From the NCBI RefSeq assembly GCF_001027745.1, contig NZ_LECU01000007.1, positions 372,001-436,000 on the forward strand: a stretch of DNA of 64,000 bases, written 5' to 3'. The stretch comes from Pedobacter sp. BMA. GTDB lineage: Bacteria; Bacteroidota; Bacteroidia; Sphingobacteriales; Sphingobacteriaceae. Positions within the stretch are counted from its first letter, which is position 1. Every line of letters starts with the position of its first letter. Below the pieces are notes generated by a model that saw nothing but the letters and a program-made list of their open reading frames with translations, was not told the DNA's origin and ran no database searches. Below are positions 19,339 to 27,953 of the stretch, piece by piece. Position numbers and translations under genes: made by a program.

Positions 19339-20490
19339 CTACTTCGAAAACTTATACGTTGTACTCGTTTTGTATGCCTGTCCTGGTTTTAACTCCGTGG
19401 AAGCAAAGTTTGGATGATTTGGTGCATCAGGGAAATGCTGTGTTTCCAGGCAAATCGCTGACCGGTACGGATATGATTTACCCCCTTTACCATCTTTATC
19501 AGCTCCGGTAAGAAAGTTTCCGCTATAAAACTGTAAACCCGGCTCTGTAGTATAAATATCCATTTTTATTCCTGTCACCGTACTCTTAACCGTAGCAACT
19601 GATGTTTTGGCATCATGCGCTTTCAAGGCGAAGTTATGGTCGTAACCTTTACCATACTTCAACTGCTCGTCTTTATCTTCAATGGATTTGCCAATTGTTT
19701 TGGCCTTATTGAAATCAAATGCCGTACCGGCAACAGCGGTTAACTTTCCGGTTGGGATCAAAGTCGAATCGACCGGCGTAATCGAATCTGCAGCAACGGT
19801 TAATTCATGATCAAGGATGGTATTGTTCCCTTCACCGTTCAGGTTAAAATAGGCGTGGTTGGTTAAGTTCACCACCGTAGCTTTATCTGTAGTGGCTTCA
19901 TAGTCGATCTGCACCGCATTATCATCCGTTAAAGTATAAATCACTTTAACGTTCAACGTACCCGGATAACCCGCCTCGCCATCCTTAGCAACGTAAGTAA
20001 GCTCCAGTTTCTGAGCGTCTAATTGTTTGGCATCCCATACTTTTGAATAAAAACCGTCAGTTCCACCGTGAAGTGTATTTGGTCCGTCGTTAAGCTGTAA
20101 CTGATATTGCTGGCCATTCAGCGTAAACTTGCCTTTGCCAATGCGGTTGCCATACCTGCCGATTAAAGCACCAAAAAATGGTTCTCCTTTCTTCCGGTAT
20201 GCACCAATGCTGTCGTAGCCCAAAACCACATCCGTTAATTTATTGTCCTTATCAGGAACCATAAGCGAAACAATCCTTCCGCCATAGTTGGTGATGCTTA
20301 CGCTAGCCCCGTCTTTATTTTTAAGGGTATACAATTTAACGGCTTTACCATCAATAGTGCTTTCGTATCTGGTACTGTCTAGTGCAGCGGTGTTTTGAGC
20401 AGCCTGACCTGTTTTAGACTGGCATGAATACAGGAACATAGCAGCACAAATGGCCGCAACCGATACCGGCTTAAGATATATTTTCTTCAT
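19339..20490 (-). CDS. galM: Aldose 1-epimerase (galactose mutarotase) lipoprotein
   Basis: A 383-residue GalM-family protein. The N-terminus (MKKIYLKPVSVAAICAAMFL then YSC) is a lipoprotein signal with the lipid-bound Cys at residue 23, so it sits in the periplasm or outer membrane, unlike cytoplasmic GalM. Family motifs follow: VSITNYGGRIVSL, GRYGNRIGKGKF, the catalytic His in LTNHAYFNL and the catalytic Glu in CLETQHFPDAPNHPNF. It interconverts sugar anomers before uptake. It is a single gene on the minus strand, convergent with lldD and divergent from the Nudix-type regulator, which may control it. Confidence 0.92.
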   Translation of the reverse strand: MKKIYLKPVSVAAICAAMFLYSCQSKTGQAAQNTAALDSTRYESTIDGKAVKLYTLKNKDGASVSITNYGGRIVSLMVPDKDNKLTDVVLGYDSIGAYRKKGEPFFGALIGRYGNRIGKGKFTLNGQQYQLQLNDGPNTLHGGTDGFYSKVWDAKQLDAQKLELTYVAKDGEAGYPGTLNVKVIYTLTDDNAVQIDYEATTDKATVVNLTNHAYFNLNGEGNNTILDHELTVAADSITPVDSTLIPTGKLTAVAGTAFDFNKAKTIGKSIEDKDEQLKYGKGYDHNFALKAHDAKTSVATVKSTVTGIKMDIYTTEPGLQFYSGNFLTGADKDGKGGKSYPYRSAICLETQHFPDAPNHPNFASTELKPGQAYKTSTTYKFSK

Positions 20491-20530
20491 AAAGATTTAT
20501 TTTGGTTAAGGCTAAAGTAGGAAAAATATA

Positions 20531-20550
20531 TTATCGTCATTGTAACGATT
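20531..20550. promoter_or_regulatory. Imperfect palindrome between galM and the Nudix-type regulator
   Basis: TTATCGT at 20531-20537 and ACGATTA at 20545-20551 form an imperfect inverted repeat (6 of 7 pairs) with a 7-base spacer, in the divergent control region. It is a candidate operator for the neighbouring regulator. The match is short, and one example in one window is weak evidence. Confidence 0.25.
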
Positions 20551-20670
20551 ATCAATAATATTTGAGTTAATATTGAATTGACTTTATAACATCAGAAAAA
20601 ATCGCATAATTTGCATCGGTTTGCAATGTTAGCAAATCATTTACAACAACCTAAAACGTTCTGCTTAAAA

Positions 20671-21369
20671 ATGGCTAAATACCTTAACCAGAAACCTGTA
20701 CTTGTAGCGGTAGACTGTATCATCTTCGGCTACGATGGCGAGCAATTGAAACTCCTGGTCATCAAAAGAGCTATCGAACCTGTAAAAGATAAATGGAGCT
20801 TAATGGGCGGATTCATCGGCGACGAAGAAAACCTGGATGGTGCAGCCAAGCGCATCCTTCTGGAGCTGACAGGCCTGCACGATGTGTACCTGGAACAACT
20901 TCACGCCTACGGACGCCCAGATCGTGATCCGATTGAGCGTACCATTTCGGTGGTGTATTTTTCTTTAATCGACATCAATAAATACAGCAAGCAAATTAAC
21001 GATCAGTTCCACGCCGAGTGGTTTAAACTGGCGGAAGTTCCTGAACTGATCTTCGACCACAATGAAATGGTACAGGCAGCGATGGATAAAATCCGTTATC
21101 AGGCAGCCCTCCATCCTATTCTATTTGAGCTGCTGCCGAAGAAATTTACCATTCCGCAATTGCAATCGCTTTATGAGCAGGTATACGACACCCCTATTGA
21201 TAACCGGAACTTCATCCGTAAAATCACCGCAAGTGGTCTTTTAATTAAGCAAACTGAAAAAGATAAGTCGAATTCCCGTCGGGGTGCTTTCTACTTTAAA
21301 CTGGATAAAAACAAGCATAAGGCGCAGTTTCAGTCGTTTTTAAACTTTATACCGAAGTCGACTAAATAA
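20671..21369 (+). CDS. Nudix-derived winged-helix sugar regulator (NrtR/AraR-like)
   Basis: The reading frame opens at 20611, but I start at the ATG at 20671 (MAKYLNQKPVLVAVDCIIFG), because family members begin there. That gives 232 residues. Residues about 10-145 form a Nudix domain; the Nudix box reads GFIGDEENLDGAAKRILLEL, so the REUxEE core has become RILLEL and two metal-binding glutamates are gone. A winged helix follows (FTIPQLQSLYEQVY, NFIRKITASGLLI). This is the design of NrtR-type regulators, among them Bacteroides AraR, in which a dead Nudix domain senses a ligand. Its neighbour galM, divergent, suggests sugar control. The inducer is unknown. Confidence 0.85.
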   Translation: MAKYLNQKPVLVAVDCIIFGYDGEQLKLLVIKRAIEPVKDKWSLMGGFIGDEENLDGAAKRILLELTGLHDVYLEQLHAYGRPDRDPIERTISVVYFSLIDINKYSKQINDQFHAEWFKLAEVPELIFDHNEMVQAAMDKIRYQAALHPILFELLPKKFTIPQLQSLYEQVYDTPIDNRNFIRKITASGLLIKQTEKDKSNSRRGAFYFKLDKNKHKAQFQSFLNFIPKSTK

Positions 21370-21456
21370 TTTTTATTTTTTTCAGCAACTATATTTTTAG
21401 AAATCAGGCAGTTGTATAGGGCTCAATAAAACACTTCAAATAAAAATAAAAAAAGA

Positions 21457-21487
21457 TTTGCACGATTAATTATTATCTCTATATTTG
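21457..21487 (+). promoter_or_regulatory. Bacteroidota-type promoter of tRNA-Lys
   Basis: TTTG at 21457-21460, 19 bases, then TATATTTG at 21480-21487: a full match to the Bacteroidota housekeeping consensus TTTG-N19-TAnnTTTG. It would start transcription about 20 bp ahead of the tRNA. Confidence 0.8.
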
Positions 21488-21513
21488 CACCTCCTTAAAC
21501 AACAAGGAAAAAC

Positions 21514-21586
21514 GATTCCGTAGCTCAGCTGGTAGAGCATTACACTTTTAATGTAGTGGTCCTGGGTTCGAATCCCAGCGGGATCA
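21514..21586 (+). tRNA. tRNA-Lys (anticodon TTT)
   Basis: A complete 73-base cloverleaf. The acceptor stem GATTCCG pairs with CGGGATC (one G-U); the D stem is GCTC/GAGC; the anticodon loop CTTTTAA carries TTT at 21547-21549; the T arm is CTGGG-TTCGAAT-CCCAG. The discriminator base is A and CCA is not encoded. Its 3' end is the attachment site of the genomic island that follows. Confidence 0.97.
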
Positions 21587-21588
21587 CA
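21571..21588 (+). repeat. attL-like repeat at the tRNA-Lys 3' end
   Basis: AATCCCAGCGGGATCACA. The same sequence with one change (A to T at the 13th base) recurs at 35688-35705. It is the left border of the island and keeps the tRNA intact. Confidence 0.8.
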
Positions 21589-21610
21589 GAAAATAGTATC
21601 AAAACTACGT

Positions 21611-21646
21611 AAAAGCTTGCAAATCAAATGATTGCAAGCTTTTTTG
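21611..21646 (+). terminator. Intrinsic terminator after tRNA-Lys (island copy)
   Basis: AAAAGCTTGCAA (21611-21622) and TTGCAAGCTTTT (21632-21643) pair perfectly over 12 bp with a 9-base loop and a T-run. It lies just inside the left border, so it was brought by the island and replaces the tRNA's own terminator, which is now at 35709-35740. Confidence 0.8.
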
Positions 21647-21669
21647 TTTTAGTGGAAAAAACTAAAATG

Positions 21670-21736
21670 CTCACCGATTCTCATATTAAAAGTGTGTAAT
21701 TCGGTGAGTAATTTAGGTAGTAAAAGAACTCACCGA
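21670..21736. repeat. Three CTCACCGA repeats inside the left island end
   Basis: CTCACCGA occurs at 21670-21677 and 21729-21736, and its complement TCGGTGAG at 21701-21708. Related CGGTGAG and GGTGAG copies lie at 35612-35618 and 35625-35630 inside the right end. Position and number are as expected for the arm-type binding sites of a tyrosine integrase, but this is an inference. Confidence 0.5.
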
Positions 21737-21834
21737 ATTATTTATAATCACTTGTTTAACAAGTTGTTCGGCCATCGAACATCTTGACGTTTTCAGACTG
21801 CAGGGCTAATTTTGTTAACCTTAATTCAGTTTAT

Positions 21835-22827
21835 ATGAAAACTAATTTTAGCATGCTTTTTTATCTTAAAAAGCAGAAAAACTACAATGGCGGTCATGTG
21901 CCAGTTTATTTAAGAATAACCGTTGGCGGAAAAAGGTCAGAAATGACCAGTGGGCTTGAGTGCGATCCTGAAAAGTGGAATACCAAATCAGGCAGACAGG
22001 ATGGAAAAAAGGAAGATGTCAGAAGTTTTAATGCTCATCTGGATAATCTCCAGTCAATGATAAACCAGGCTTACAGGGATCTTTTTGATGCCGGCGAAGT
22101 TATTACAGCCGAAGGCATTAAGTGCAGATTTATCGGGCGGGAAGTCCGGAAGCATACCTTGATGGAAGGCATCAAAGTTCATAACGAGAAAATGGAAGCC
22201 CTAGTTGGACGTGAATACGCCATTGGTACTTTGAAGCGCTTTCAGGTCTTGGAAAGGCATCTTGTCGCTTTCATGAATGAAAAATACAAGATAACAGATA
22301 TCAACATCAAAAATATTAACCATGCGTTTATAAGAGATTTTGATTTTTTCCTGAGGTCAGTAAACGGTTGTGCCAACAATACCACAGTAAGGTATCTGAA
22401 AAGTCTTGGTAAAATCCTACGCATTTCTTTGAGCTTAAAATGGATAGACAGCGATCCAATGTTTGGATACAAACTAAAGAGTAAAAACGTAGAGCGTTCA
22501 TTTCTTACAGAGGATGAATTAACTAAAATTTCAGAAAAGCAGTTCTTAACCGAGCGAGTGAGTCAGGTAAGGGACGTTTTTATCTTTTGCTGTTTCACGG
22601 GACTTGCTTATTCTGACATAGAAAAGCTGAGCTTATCTAATATCAAAACAGGTTTAGATGGCAAAAAATGGGTTTATATAAACAGAACCAAGACGGGAAC
22701 GCGTTCTGCTGTTCCCCTATTACCACCCGCAATCGCAGTATTAGAGAGATACAGCGACCACCCATATTGCGTCACAAAGGACAGGGCATTACCAGTTTCG
22801 AGCAATCAAAAGCAGTGTCACTTTTAA
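21835..22827 (+). pseudogene. Truncated tyrosine recombinase/integrase
   Basis: The protein starts MKTNFSMLFYLKKQKNYNGG with an arm-binding domain typical of Bacteroidota integrases, then a SAM-like core-binding domain, and enters the catalytic domain (FCCFTGLAYSDIEKL, RTKTGTRSAVPLLP). It stops after 330 residues in LPVSSNQKQCHF. Family members run on for about 70 more residues carrying the HxxR and the Tyr nucleophile; these are absent here in all frames immediately after. I prefer the ATG at 21835 to the upstream one at 21784, because the family begins there. Without the Tyr the product cannot recombine DNA. A deletion that joined foreign sequence at about 22810 is the simplest cause. Confidence 0.8.
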
Positions 22828-22903
22828 AAAGATTTATCTCAAATATGCCGAGATCGCAAAAGATGATGAGTTTTACAAGCGCGAGAGTCCGCTTATTTTA
22901 CAG

Positions 22904-23797
22904 GTGCTGGGTGATTATGGAGTAAAAGACAAAGATATTGTCCAGGCTTTGTATTCCTTTGTATTCATGTGGCAGGAAGCAATGAAACATAACAACATAA
23001 GTTTAACCACTAATGAGTCATCTGAAACAATGGTCAATCGTTTTCAAGTATCCTTATTTAATAAAAACCTAGGAAAAGCAGATAACATTATAAAGCTTGG
23101 AAAAGATTCAATTGCAGATGCGCAAATTAAACTTTACGCTAAAAGATACAATAGCTATAATCTTTTCTATGCTAACATTACCCCCAGTATTAGTAACACT
23201 TCTTTCCATCATTATGAAAATTTGGTTGGGAACACATTAAGCGAAAGAAATAGTTTTGTACCTGCGGTCAAAATTGGTTTGAATTGGTTTAAAAGATACC
23301 CCAACGTAAGTGGAAAATTTCTATTGCTGACAATATCAGCTACACCAAAGAGAACAAATAGTTTGGATGATTTGACGCAGGTCAATTATAAAATCACCAA
23401 AAGCCACGTGAAGTTACCTGATACAACAAAAACCATTAACGAAGATGAAAGTGGCACCGCTTATAAGGGGAATTATAAGGTTGGGTTTGGCATTGAAACA
23501 AGCGCCGAATTTTATGCTGTTTTCACTAAACACCTGGCCATTCCGGGGATATATTTGAAACTTGGGTATTCTTTCGGGGAGCCTTGGATTAACCAAAGGC
23601 AGATTCCTTTTGAAGGTGGTTTGTTGTTCAATATTAGTTCAAAAACAAAAGATGCCGTAAATTATCTTTCATTAATTCCTTATGTAGCCTGGAGTAATTT
23701 AAAATCTTCCATTGATGCTGATGGTGCTTCAGTTGCTTTGCATGATAAATTTAGTTTTGGAGTGAAATTAGGAATTCCGGTCAATATTGGAAAATAG
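22904..23797 (+). CDS. Unknown protein, probably cut at its 5' end
   Basis: The frame is open from before 22817, reads coherently from there (VTFKKIYLKYAEIAKDDEFYK) and has a GTG at 22904, giving 297 residues. The 5' part runs straight into the broken integrase, so the true start has probably been lost. The first part is helical; the C-terminal half (about residues 160-297) is rich in alternating polar and aromatic residues (YKVGFGIETSAEFYAVF, GIYLKLGYSFGEPW, FSFGVKLGIPVNIGK), like strands of an outer-membrane barrel. I recognise no family. It may be a remnant. Confidence 0.45.
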   Translation: MLGDYGVKDKDIVQALYSFVFMWQEAMKHNNISLTTNESSETMVNRFQVSLFNKNLGKADNIIKLGKDSIADAQIKLYAKRYNSYNLFYANITPSISNTSFHHYENLVGNTLSERNSFVPAVKIGLNWFKRYPNVSGKFLLLTISATPKRTNSLDDLTQVNYKITKSHVKLPDTTKTINEDESGTAYKGNYKVGFGIETSAEFYAVFTKHLAIPGIYLKLGYSFGEPWINQRQIPFEGGLLFNISSKTKDAVNYLSLIPYVAWSNLKSSIDADGASVALHDKFSFGVKLGIPVNIGK

Positions 23798-24132
23798 TCC
23801 AATAGATTGGATAAACCGCTGTTAATTGACCTCATCTTACCAAAAATATTTTACTCATAACACCCTTTTATTTAAGAGCTTATAAATTATTGAAAATTGG
23901 TGCAAAGGGGTCAAAATAATTGGTTTGTCCAATTGGCTTATCAAAAACGTGATATTATTGAAAGCAATAAACTTATCGGCTCAGGTGTTTACCGTAGGCG
24001 GTTAATCAAATTTTGGGCTGGGCTCGGGCTTACGGTTATTTCCTTTGGGGTGTATCAATATATAAGGCGCAAAAAATGAGCATATCCAGCAAAATGTTAT
24101 GCTGAATAATTTTTCTGGTATATTTATCACAC
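23798..24132. other. Gap with a weak 60-codon frame
   Basis: This 335-bp AT-rich gap holds an open frame at 23897-24079 (GTG start, end FWAGLGLTVISFGVYQYIRRKK) that would give a short protein with one membrane segment. There is no clear ribosome site and no family, so I do not call it a gene. Nothing else is seen. Confidence 0.3.
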
Positions 24133-25824
24133 ATGCAACAAATTAACCCAATCTTAACTTTCAGTTTTTTCCATAATTCACTGGTGCTTCCCAAAAAGGA
24201 AGTTTCAAGTATCGGCAGTTTTGACCGAAATGCAGTGATAAAATTCTTTGTTATGCTCAATGTAGCAGTCGAAGAAACAAAACGCACAAGAAAGACTCAC
24301 GCTTTTGTTAATAATTTTATTGATGCACTGCCTAGCGGCTATAAACAAAATGCTTTGTCGTTTATCAAATCGCATTATCTAAGCACTGGACCTGTGGTAA
24401 CTGAAATACTAGTTGATCTTTTAAATTTAGACGAGCCTGAAAATACTCAAATTGCAAATGATAATTCTTTCGCTTTACACGCCTTCGATACGATTTTGAT
24501 CTACAACGAGGACCGGTATAGCGAAGTTGGAGTTGGGAAAAGGGATGATAGTATTGAGTTGATCTGGGAAATGCTGATTGCACAGGGTTTGAATGCTGAA
24601 AACGCCTCATCCTATCACCGGTCTGGTATATCAAAGCAATTGGCTTTTATCAGTTTCTTAAAGGAATTTCTTAAAGGAAGTTATCCCCTGTTTGAAACAG
24701 CATTATTGAAAGAGACTGGGTTTAAATCTATCTATGATTACCCACTGATTTTTACCAACCTTGTTTTGACCTACCAGGAGGCGATTGAGAAAGACAGTCC
24801 GTTGGTTGTAGTTCCCCCAGACCATTATCTTTACCAAATTCTTCACGTTATTGATGTCGTTACCTATGCGGATAATAGAGAGGAACAAAAAAGCCTTGCT
24901 ACCGTTACCACTAAACCATTCATTAAGCTATCTGATGGGCTGTTGTATTTGACTGGCATTTCCAATTTCGGATTGATTACTGAGAAATGCTGGAATTTCT
25001 ATCTTTTCACAAAGAAGTTGCTACCAGAGTCGCTCAAGGTGTCAAGATATAGTGATCTTCAATCGCTTTGGGGAAAGCATTATATTGAGCGGTATCTTAT
25101 TCTTGGAATGTTACAGTCGCTTCAAAAAAGCGGGATTAGGGTGATAGGTTCTGACGATGGGATTTTCACCGATGTGACCATGATTGTTAATGAACGTGAT
25201 GTTTATCTGTTTGAGATCAAATCATCCTCGCTGGTTAATACTGTTACGATAGAGAAAAGTGTTGAACAGTTTAAGTATTTCATTGATAAAAACTTCGTGG
25301 CTGAAAAAAAAGGAGCATCCCAGCTCAACAGGATTATTACTTTACTGGCAGAAAAAAGTCAGAGTGACTATAAAATTCAACAGCCCGTTAAAAAACTCAG
25401 GATTTTCCCGGTTTTGGTATATACTGAAAATCATCTCGTTAAAAATGGGGTGAATGAATATATAAATTTAAACGCGCCAAAGCTTTCTGAGGAGATTGCT
25501 CAGCAATTTCAAAAAATTGCGCCATTCACAACGATTCACTATGATTTTTTTATTGAAAATCTTTCTGAACTTAAGCGGGATCGAAATCTGCTCAAAACAA
25601 CTATAGAAAATTATCATAGAAAGGTAGCGACTTCAAAAACGAAGTATAAGAAGTTCAATTCAACCAAAAACTATTACGATACCTTAATTAGCTTTGATGA
25701 TTATGCAGCTGACGGTAAGCAAGGATTATATATGGAAAGCCACACCAATATTTTAGAAGAAATGAATAAGGTTTTCGATTTTCGTAAAGATGCAAATCAT
25801 CAGCCTCAAAACAGGGTGCTATGA
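24133..25824 (+). CDS. PD-(D/E)XK nuclease-like protein, defence-type
   Basis: A 563-residue protein without a signal peptide. The middle part carries a restriction-nuclease signature: IFTDVTMIVNERDVYLFEIK, with D347, E361 and K363 in the D-x(n)-ExK arrangement, after a helix (RYLILGMLQSLQKSGIRVIG) that matches the family's leading helix. The C-terminal part and the 340 residues before the motif match nothing I know. The ATG of the next short frame overlaps the TGA (ATGA), and the TOPRIM-type gene follows on the same strand 294 bp later. A nucleic-acid-cleaving role in a defence cassette is an inference from fold and context. Confidence 0.65.
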   Translation: MQQINPILTFSFFHNSLVLPKKEVSSIGSFDRNAVIKFFVMLNVAVEETKRTRKTHAFVNNFIDALPSGYKQNALSFIKSHYLSTGPVVTEILVDLLNLDEPENTQIANDNSFALHAFDTILIYNEDRYSEVGVGKRDDSIELIWEMLIAQGLNAENASSYHRSGISKQLAFISFLKEFLKGSYPLFETALLKETGFKSIYDYPLIFTNLVLTYQEAIEKDSPLVVVPPDHYLYQILHVIDVVTYADNREEQKSLATVTTKPFIKLSDGLLYLTGISNFGLITEKCWNFYLFTKKLLPESLKVSRYSDLQSLWGKHYIERYLILGMLQSLQKSGIRVIGSDDGIFTDVTMIVNERDVYLFEIKSSSLVNTVTIEKSVEQFKYFIDKNFVAEKKGASQLNRIITLLAEKSQSDYKIQQPVKKLRIFPVLVYTENHLVKNGVNEYINLNAPKLSEEIAQQFQKIAPFTTIHYDFFIENLSELKRDRNLLKTTIENYHRKVATSKTKYKKFNSTKNYYDTLISFDDYAADGKQGLYMESHTNILEEMNKVFDFRKDANHQPQNRVL

Positions 25825-26069
25825 CGCAGGCCTATTTTGCTTCAAAAATTGATGGTAGAGTGAAAGAATTTCATTAGGTATTTGGTCAGGTTATCCAGCG
25901 AAAAAAGGAGGGCTATACCAAATTCATTGTAGGGGCATTTACTGCACTTACTGGAAAGGACATGGCCAGCCAGACGTTAAGAGAGCAGCTTTTGGAGTCT
26001 TTTGACGAGATACTGAAGGATTACCGCTACAGGTCTGATACGGACAGGGTACTGGAGGAACTGCTCTAG
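25821..26069 (+). pseudogene. Small ORF interrupted by an in-frame TAG
   Basis: The frame starts at the ATG overlapping the upstream stop (ATGA), reads MTQAYFASKIDGRVKEFH, meets TAG at 25875-25877, and continues in the same frame for about 63 codons (VFGQVIQRKKEGYTKFIVGA to DRVLEELL) to a second TAG. The part after the stop has the composition of a real soluble protein. So it looks like an 82-codon gene broken by one point mutation. The function is unknown. Alternatively the real gene starts later at an internal codon. Confidence 0.5.
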
Positions 26070-26118
26070 AACAGGCCATTTTTGCTAGATTAAACAAAAC
26101 TTTACAGATCTTATAGCT

Positions 26119-27885
26119 ATGAATAAAATAAATCCTCTAGTATTGGCCAATCTTCGTTCCAGCTTAATGGGCAGGCTCAAGCTTGCACTTTTTAAGGAGA
26201 TACTGGGCAAACAGGACATGGCACCAACTGTAAAAGAAGTTCAGCGGTACATTCACAGTTTTACCAAACAGCAGATCACTATCGTAGAGTTAGCGGTCTA
26301 TGTGCTCAATGATGCCCGCTTTATTCTGGTCAACCATCAGCAGATGGCCCAGGACATTGGCATTGATGAGCTGTTTGCCCGGCTGGATAGATTCCCGTTG
26401 AAAAAACCGATCTTTTTCGAAGTGGAGAACTACCTGCCAGATAAGCCGATCGGCGTGATGGTCCATTGCCATCAGCTCAAAGGAGATATCGGCCATTTTT
26501 ATGCTATTACTTTTATGGACGAAAACTATCCATCCCAGGTCTCCTACTTCGAGATCAGGGTAAGCCAGTTGGAACCTGAGCCGGCCTTCTGCTACTATGA
26601 TCAAGATAGGCAGTGGGTTTCATCGGCAAAAACTGAACCCGGGATCAGCAAAAATCAGCCGTTATGGCTCTGCATAGAGATATTGAAATATCTGTCTGAC
26701 CATTATACCGAATCTTTTTTGACGCTGGAACAAAGCTTGGAAAAATCTAAGAAGGCAGAATTCAAAAAAAGGGATTCAGCTCCTGACGACCGTGTTTACA
26801 CTAAGCTCGTACAGCAGGTGTTTCTCGGAGAGATCTTATGCCATGTCGCCGAAGTCGATTTCGAGATGATCAGGCCCTTTAGTTTTGACGCCTGCTTTAT
26901 GATCCCCTATTTTGAGATCCAGCAGGCCAAACGCAATATCGATGACCATGTGCAAAACGGACTGGTGGTGTACTGGAAAGACGGCGCATTTCTGACCAGC
27001 GATGACTACCTGACCTATATGGCCCTCCGGGTTACCGGGATCAGCAGGGTGAAGATCGCCGTTCTGGGAGACCAGGGGCTTGACAACGCCAAGGTACTAC
27101 TGTCGGGCGGAGCTGACCTTTTACCCGGAGTACATATATTTGCCAGCCCTGGCATCGACCGGATGGACGAGGCTTCCAGAATGATGTATCTGGATGAATA
27201 TGTGGCCAGGCTATCGGCAGTAATGAATCTAAAGGATCTCATCAAAAGCAGGTGCGTTGTATTTTCAGAAGACTCCAAAACCGGTATGTTGGAGGTGCTG
27301 GTGCAGTCGAACGGCTTTGACACAGAACAGACGACGATCATGTCCTACAGCAATTGTACAAAGATAGATCTACTGCCGCTGACGCTTGAAACGTTGAGAA
27401 AGGTGAACAAAGACCTGATCTTTATCGTACACAGGGACAAAGACTACCTCAGCGCCGAAAAATTGGAAGATCAGTGCAAGAAGATCACTGCCCTGGGAGC
27501 AATTCCCTTTGTAACCAAGGGTACCGACATCGAATCCCATTTTCTGGATCCAGAGCACATCAGCGCCATCATCCCTACTATATCCCTGGAATCGGCAGTA
27601 GGATTAGTCGAAGTCGCAAGGGAAAAAACCAGGGAGCTCTCGATCGAAAAAATGCTCAAGGAAAAATATGGCAAAAAGCATGAAATGCATGCCGCTGAAA
27701 AACCTGAGCTCGCCAAGATCTACGAAAGCGACCCGGAAAGGTACACCTGTGGAAAGGAAACGATGAATATATTAAGAAGCATGCTTCATTCGATCGTCAA
27801 GGGCAATAAAAACCTTTACGAACCTTCAGCTCACCTGGAATTTGCCCAATTGAAAGAGATCGCTTCCAGAATCTGGAACTACTGA
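26119..27885 (+). CDS. TOPRIM-type (OLD-like) nuclease domain protein
   Basis: A 588-residue protein. The C-terminal third resembles the TOPRIM fold of OLD-type nucleases: E384 in VVFSEDSK, then D440 and D442 in FIVHRDKDY, and E472 in TDIESHFLDPEHI, which matches the closing EiEnyll-like motif. No ATP-binding P-loop is seen, so the ATPase usual for OLD proteins would have to be supplied in trans. The N-terminal 350 residues (QRYIHSFTKQQITIVELAVYVL, FEVENYLPDKPIGVMVHCHQ) are not recognised. It converges with the HD-Hsp90-like ATPase gene 68 bp away. Base use is richer in GC than the neighbours on the left. DNA or RNA cleavage is an inference. Confidence 0.65.
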   Translation: MNKINPLVLANLRSSLMGRLKLALFKEILGKQDMAPTVKEVQRYIHSFTKQQITIVELAVYVLNDARFILVNHQQMAQDIGIDELFARLDRFPLKKPIFFEVENYLPDKPIGVMVHCHQLKGDIGHFYAITFMDENYPSQVSYFEIRVSQLEPEPAFCYYDQDRQWVSSAKTEPGISKNQPLWLCIEILKYLSDHYTESFLTLEQSLEKSKKAEFKKRDSAPDDRVYTKLVQQVFLGEILCHVAEVDFEMIRPFSFDACFMIPYFEIQQAKRNIDDHVQNGLVVYWKDGAFLTSDDYLTYMALRVTGISRVKIAVLGDQGLDNAKVLLSGGADLLPGVHIFASPGIDRMDEASRMMYLDEYVARLSAVMNLKDLIKSRCVVFSEDSKTGMLEVLVQSNGFDTEQTTIMSYSNCTKIDLLPLTLETLRKVNKDLIFIVHRDKDYLSAEKLEDQCKKITALGAIPFVTKGTDIESHFLDPEHISAIIPTISLESAVGLVEVAREKTRELSIEKMLKEKYGKKHEMHAAEKPELAKIYESDPERYTCGKETMNILRSMLHSIVKGNKNLYEPSAHLEFAQLKEIASRIWNY

Positions 27886-27893
27886 GCGGTTAT

Positions 27894-27929
27894 CAAACCT
27901 CTGTTCATTGAAACATGTACAGAGGTTTG
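27894..27929. terminator. Hairpin between the convergent TOPRIM and HD-Hsp90 genes
   Basis: CAAACCTCTGT (27894-27904) and ACAGAGGTTTG (27919-27929) pair perfectly over 11 bp with a 14-base loop, in the 68-bp gap between convergent stops. There is no long T-run, so it is a likely but not a classical bidirectional terminator. Confidence 0.55.
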
Positions 27930-27953
27930 CTACGGAAACGATCTGGTTACCGG

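Noticed and set aside
20611..20670. N-terminal extension of the Nudix-type regulator (start at 20611)
   Set aside because: The added 20 residues are not like the family, which starts close to MAKYLNQKPVLVAVD.
21670..21736. Repeated CTCACCGA words as a CRISPR array
   Set aside because: The copies are only 8 bp, in mixed orientation, with no regular spacers; integrase arm sites explain them better.
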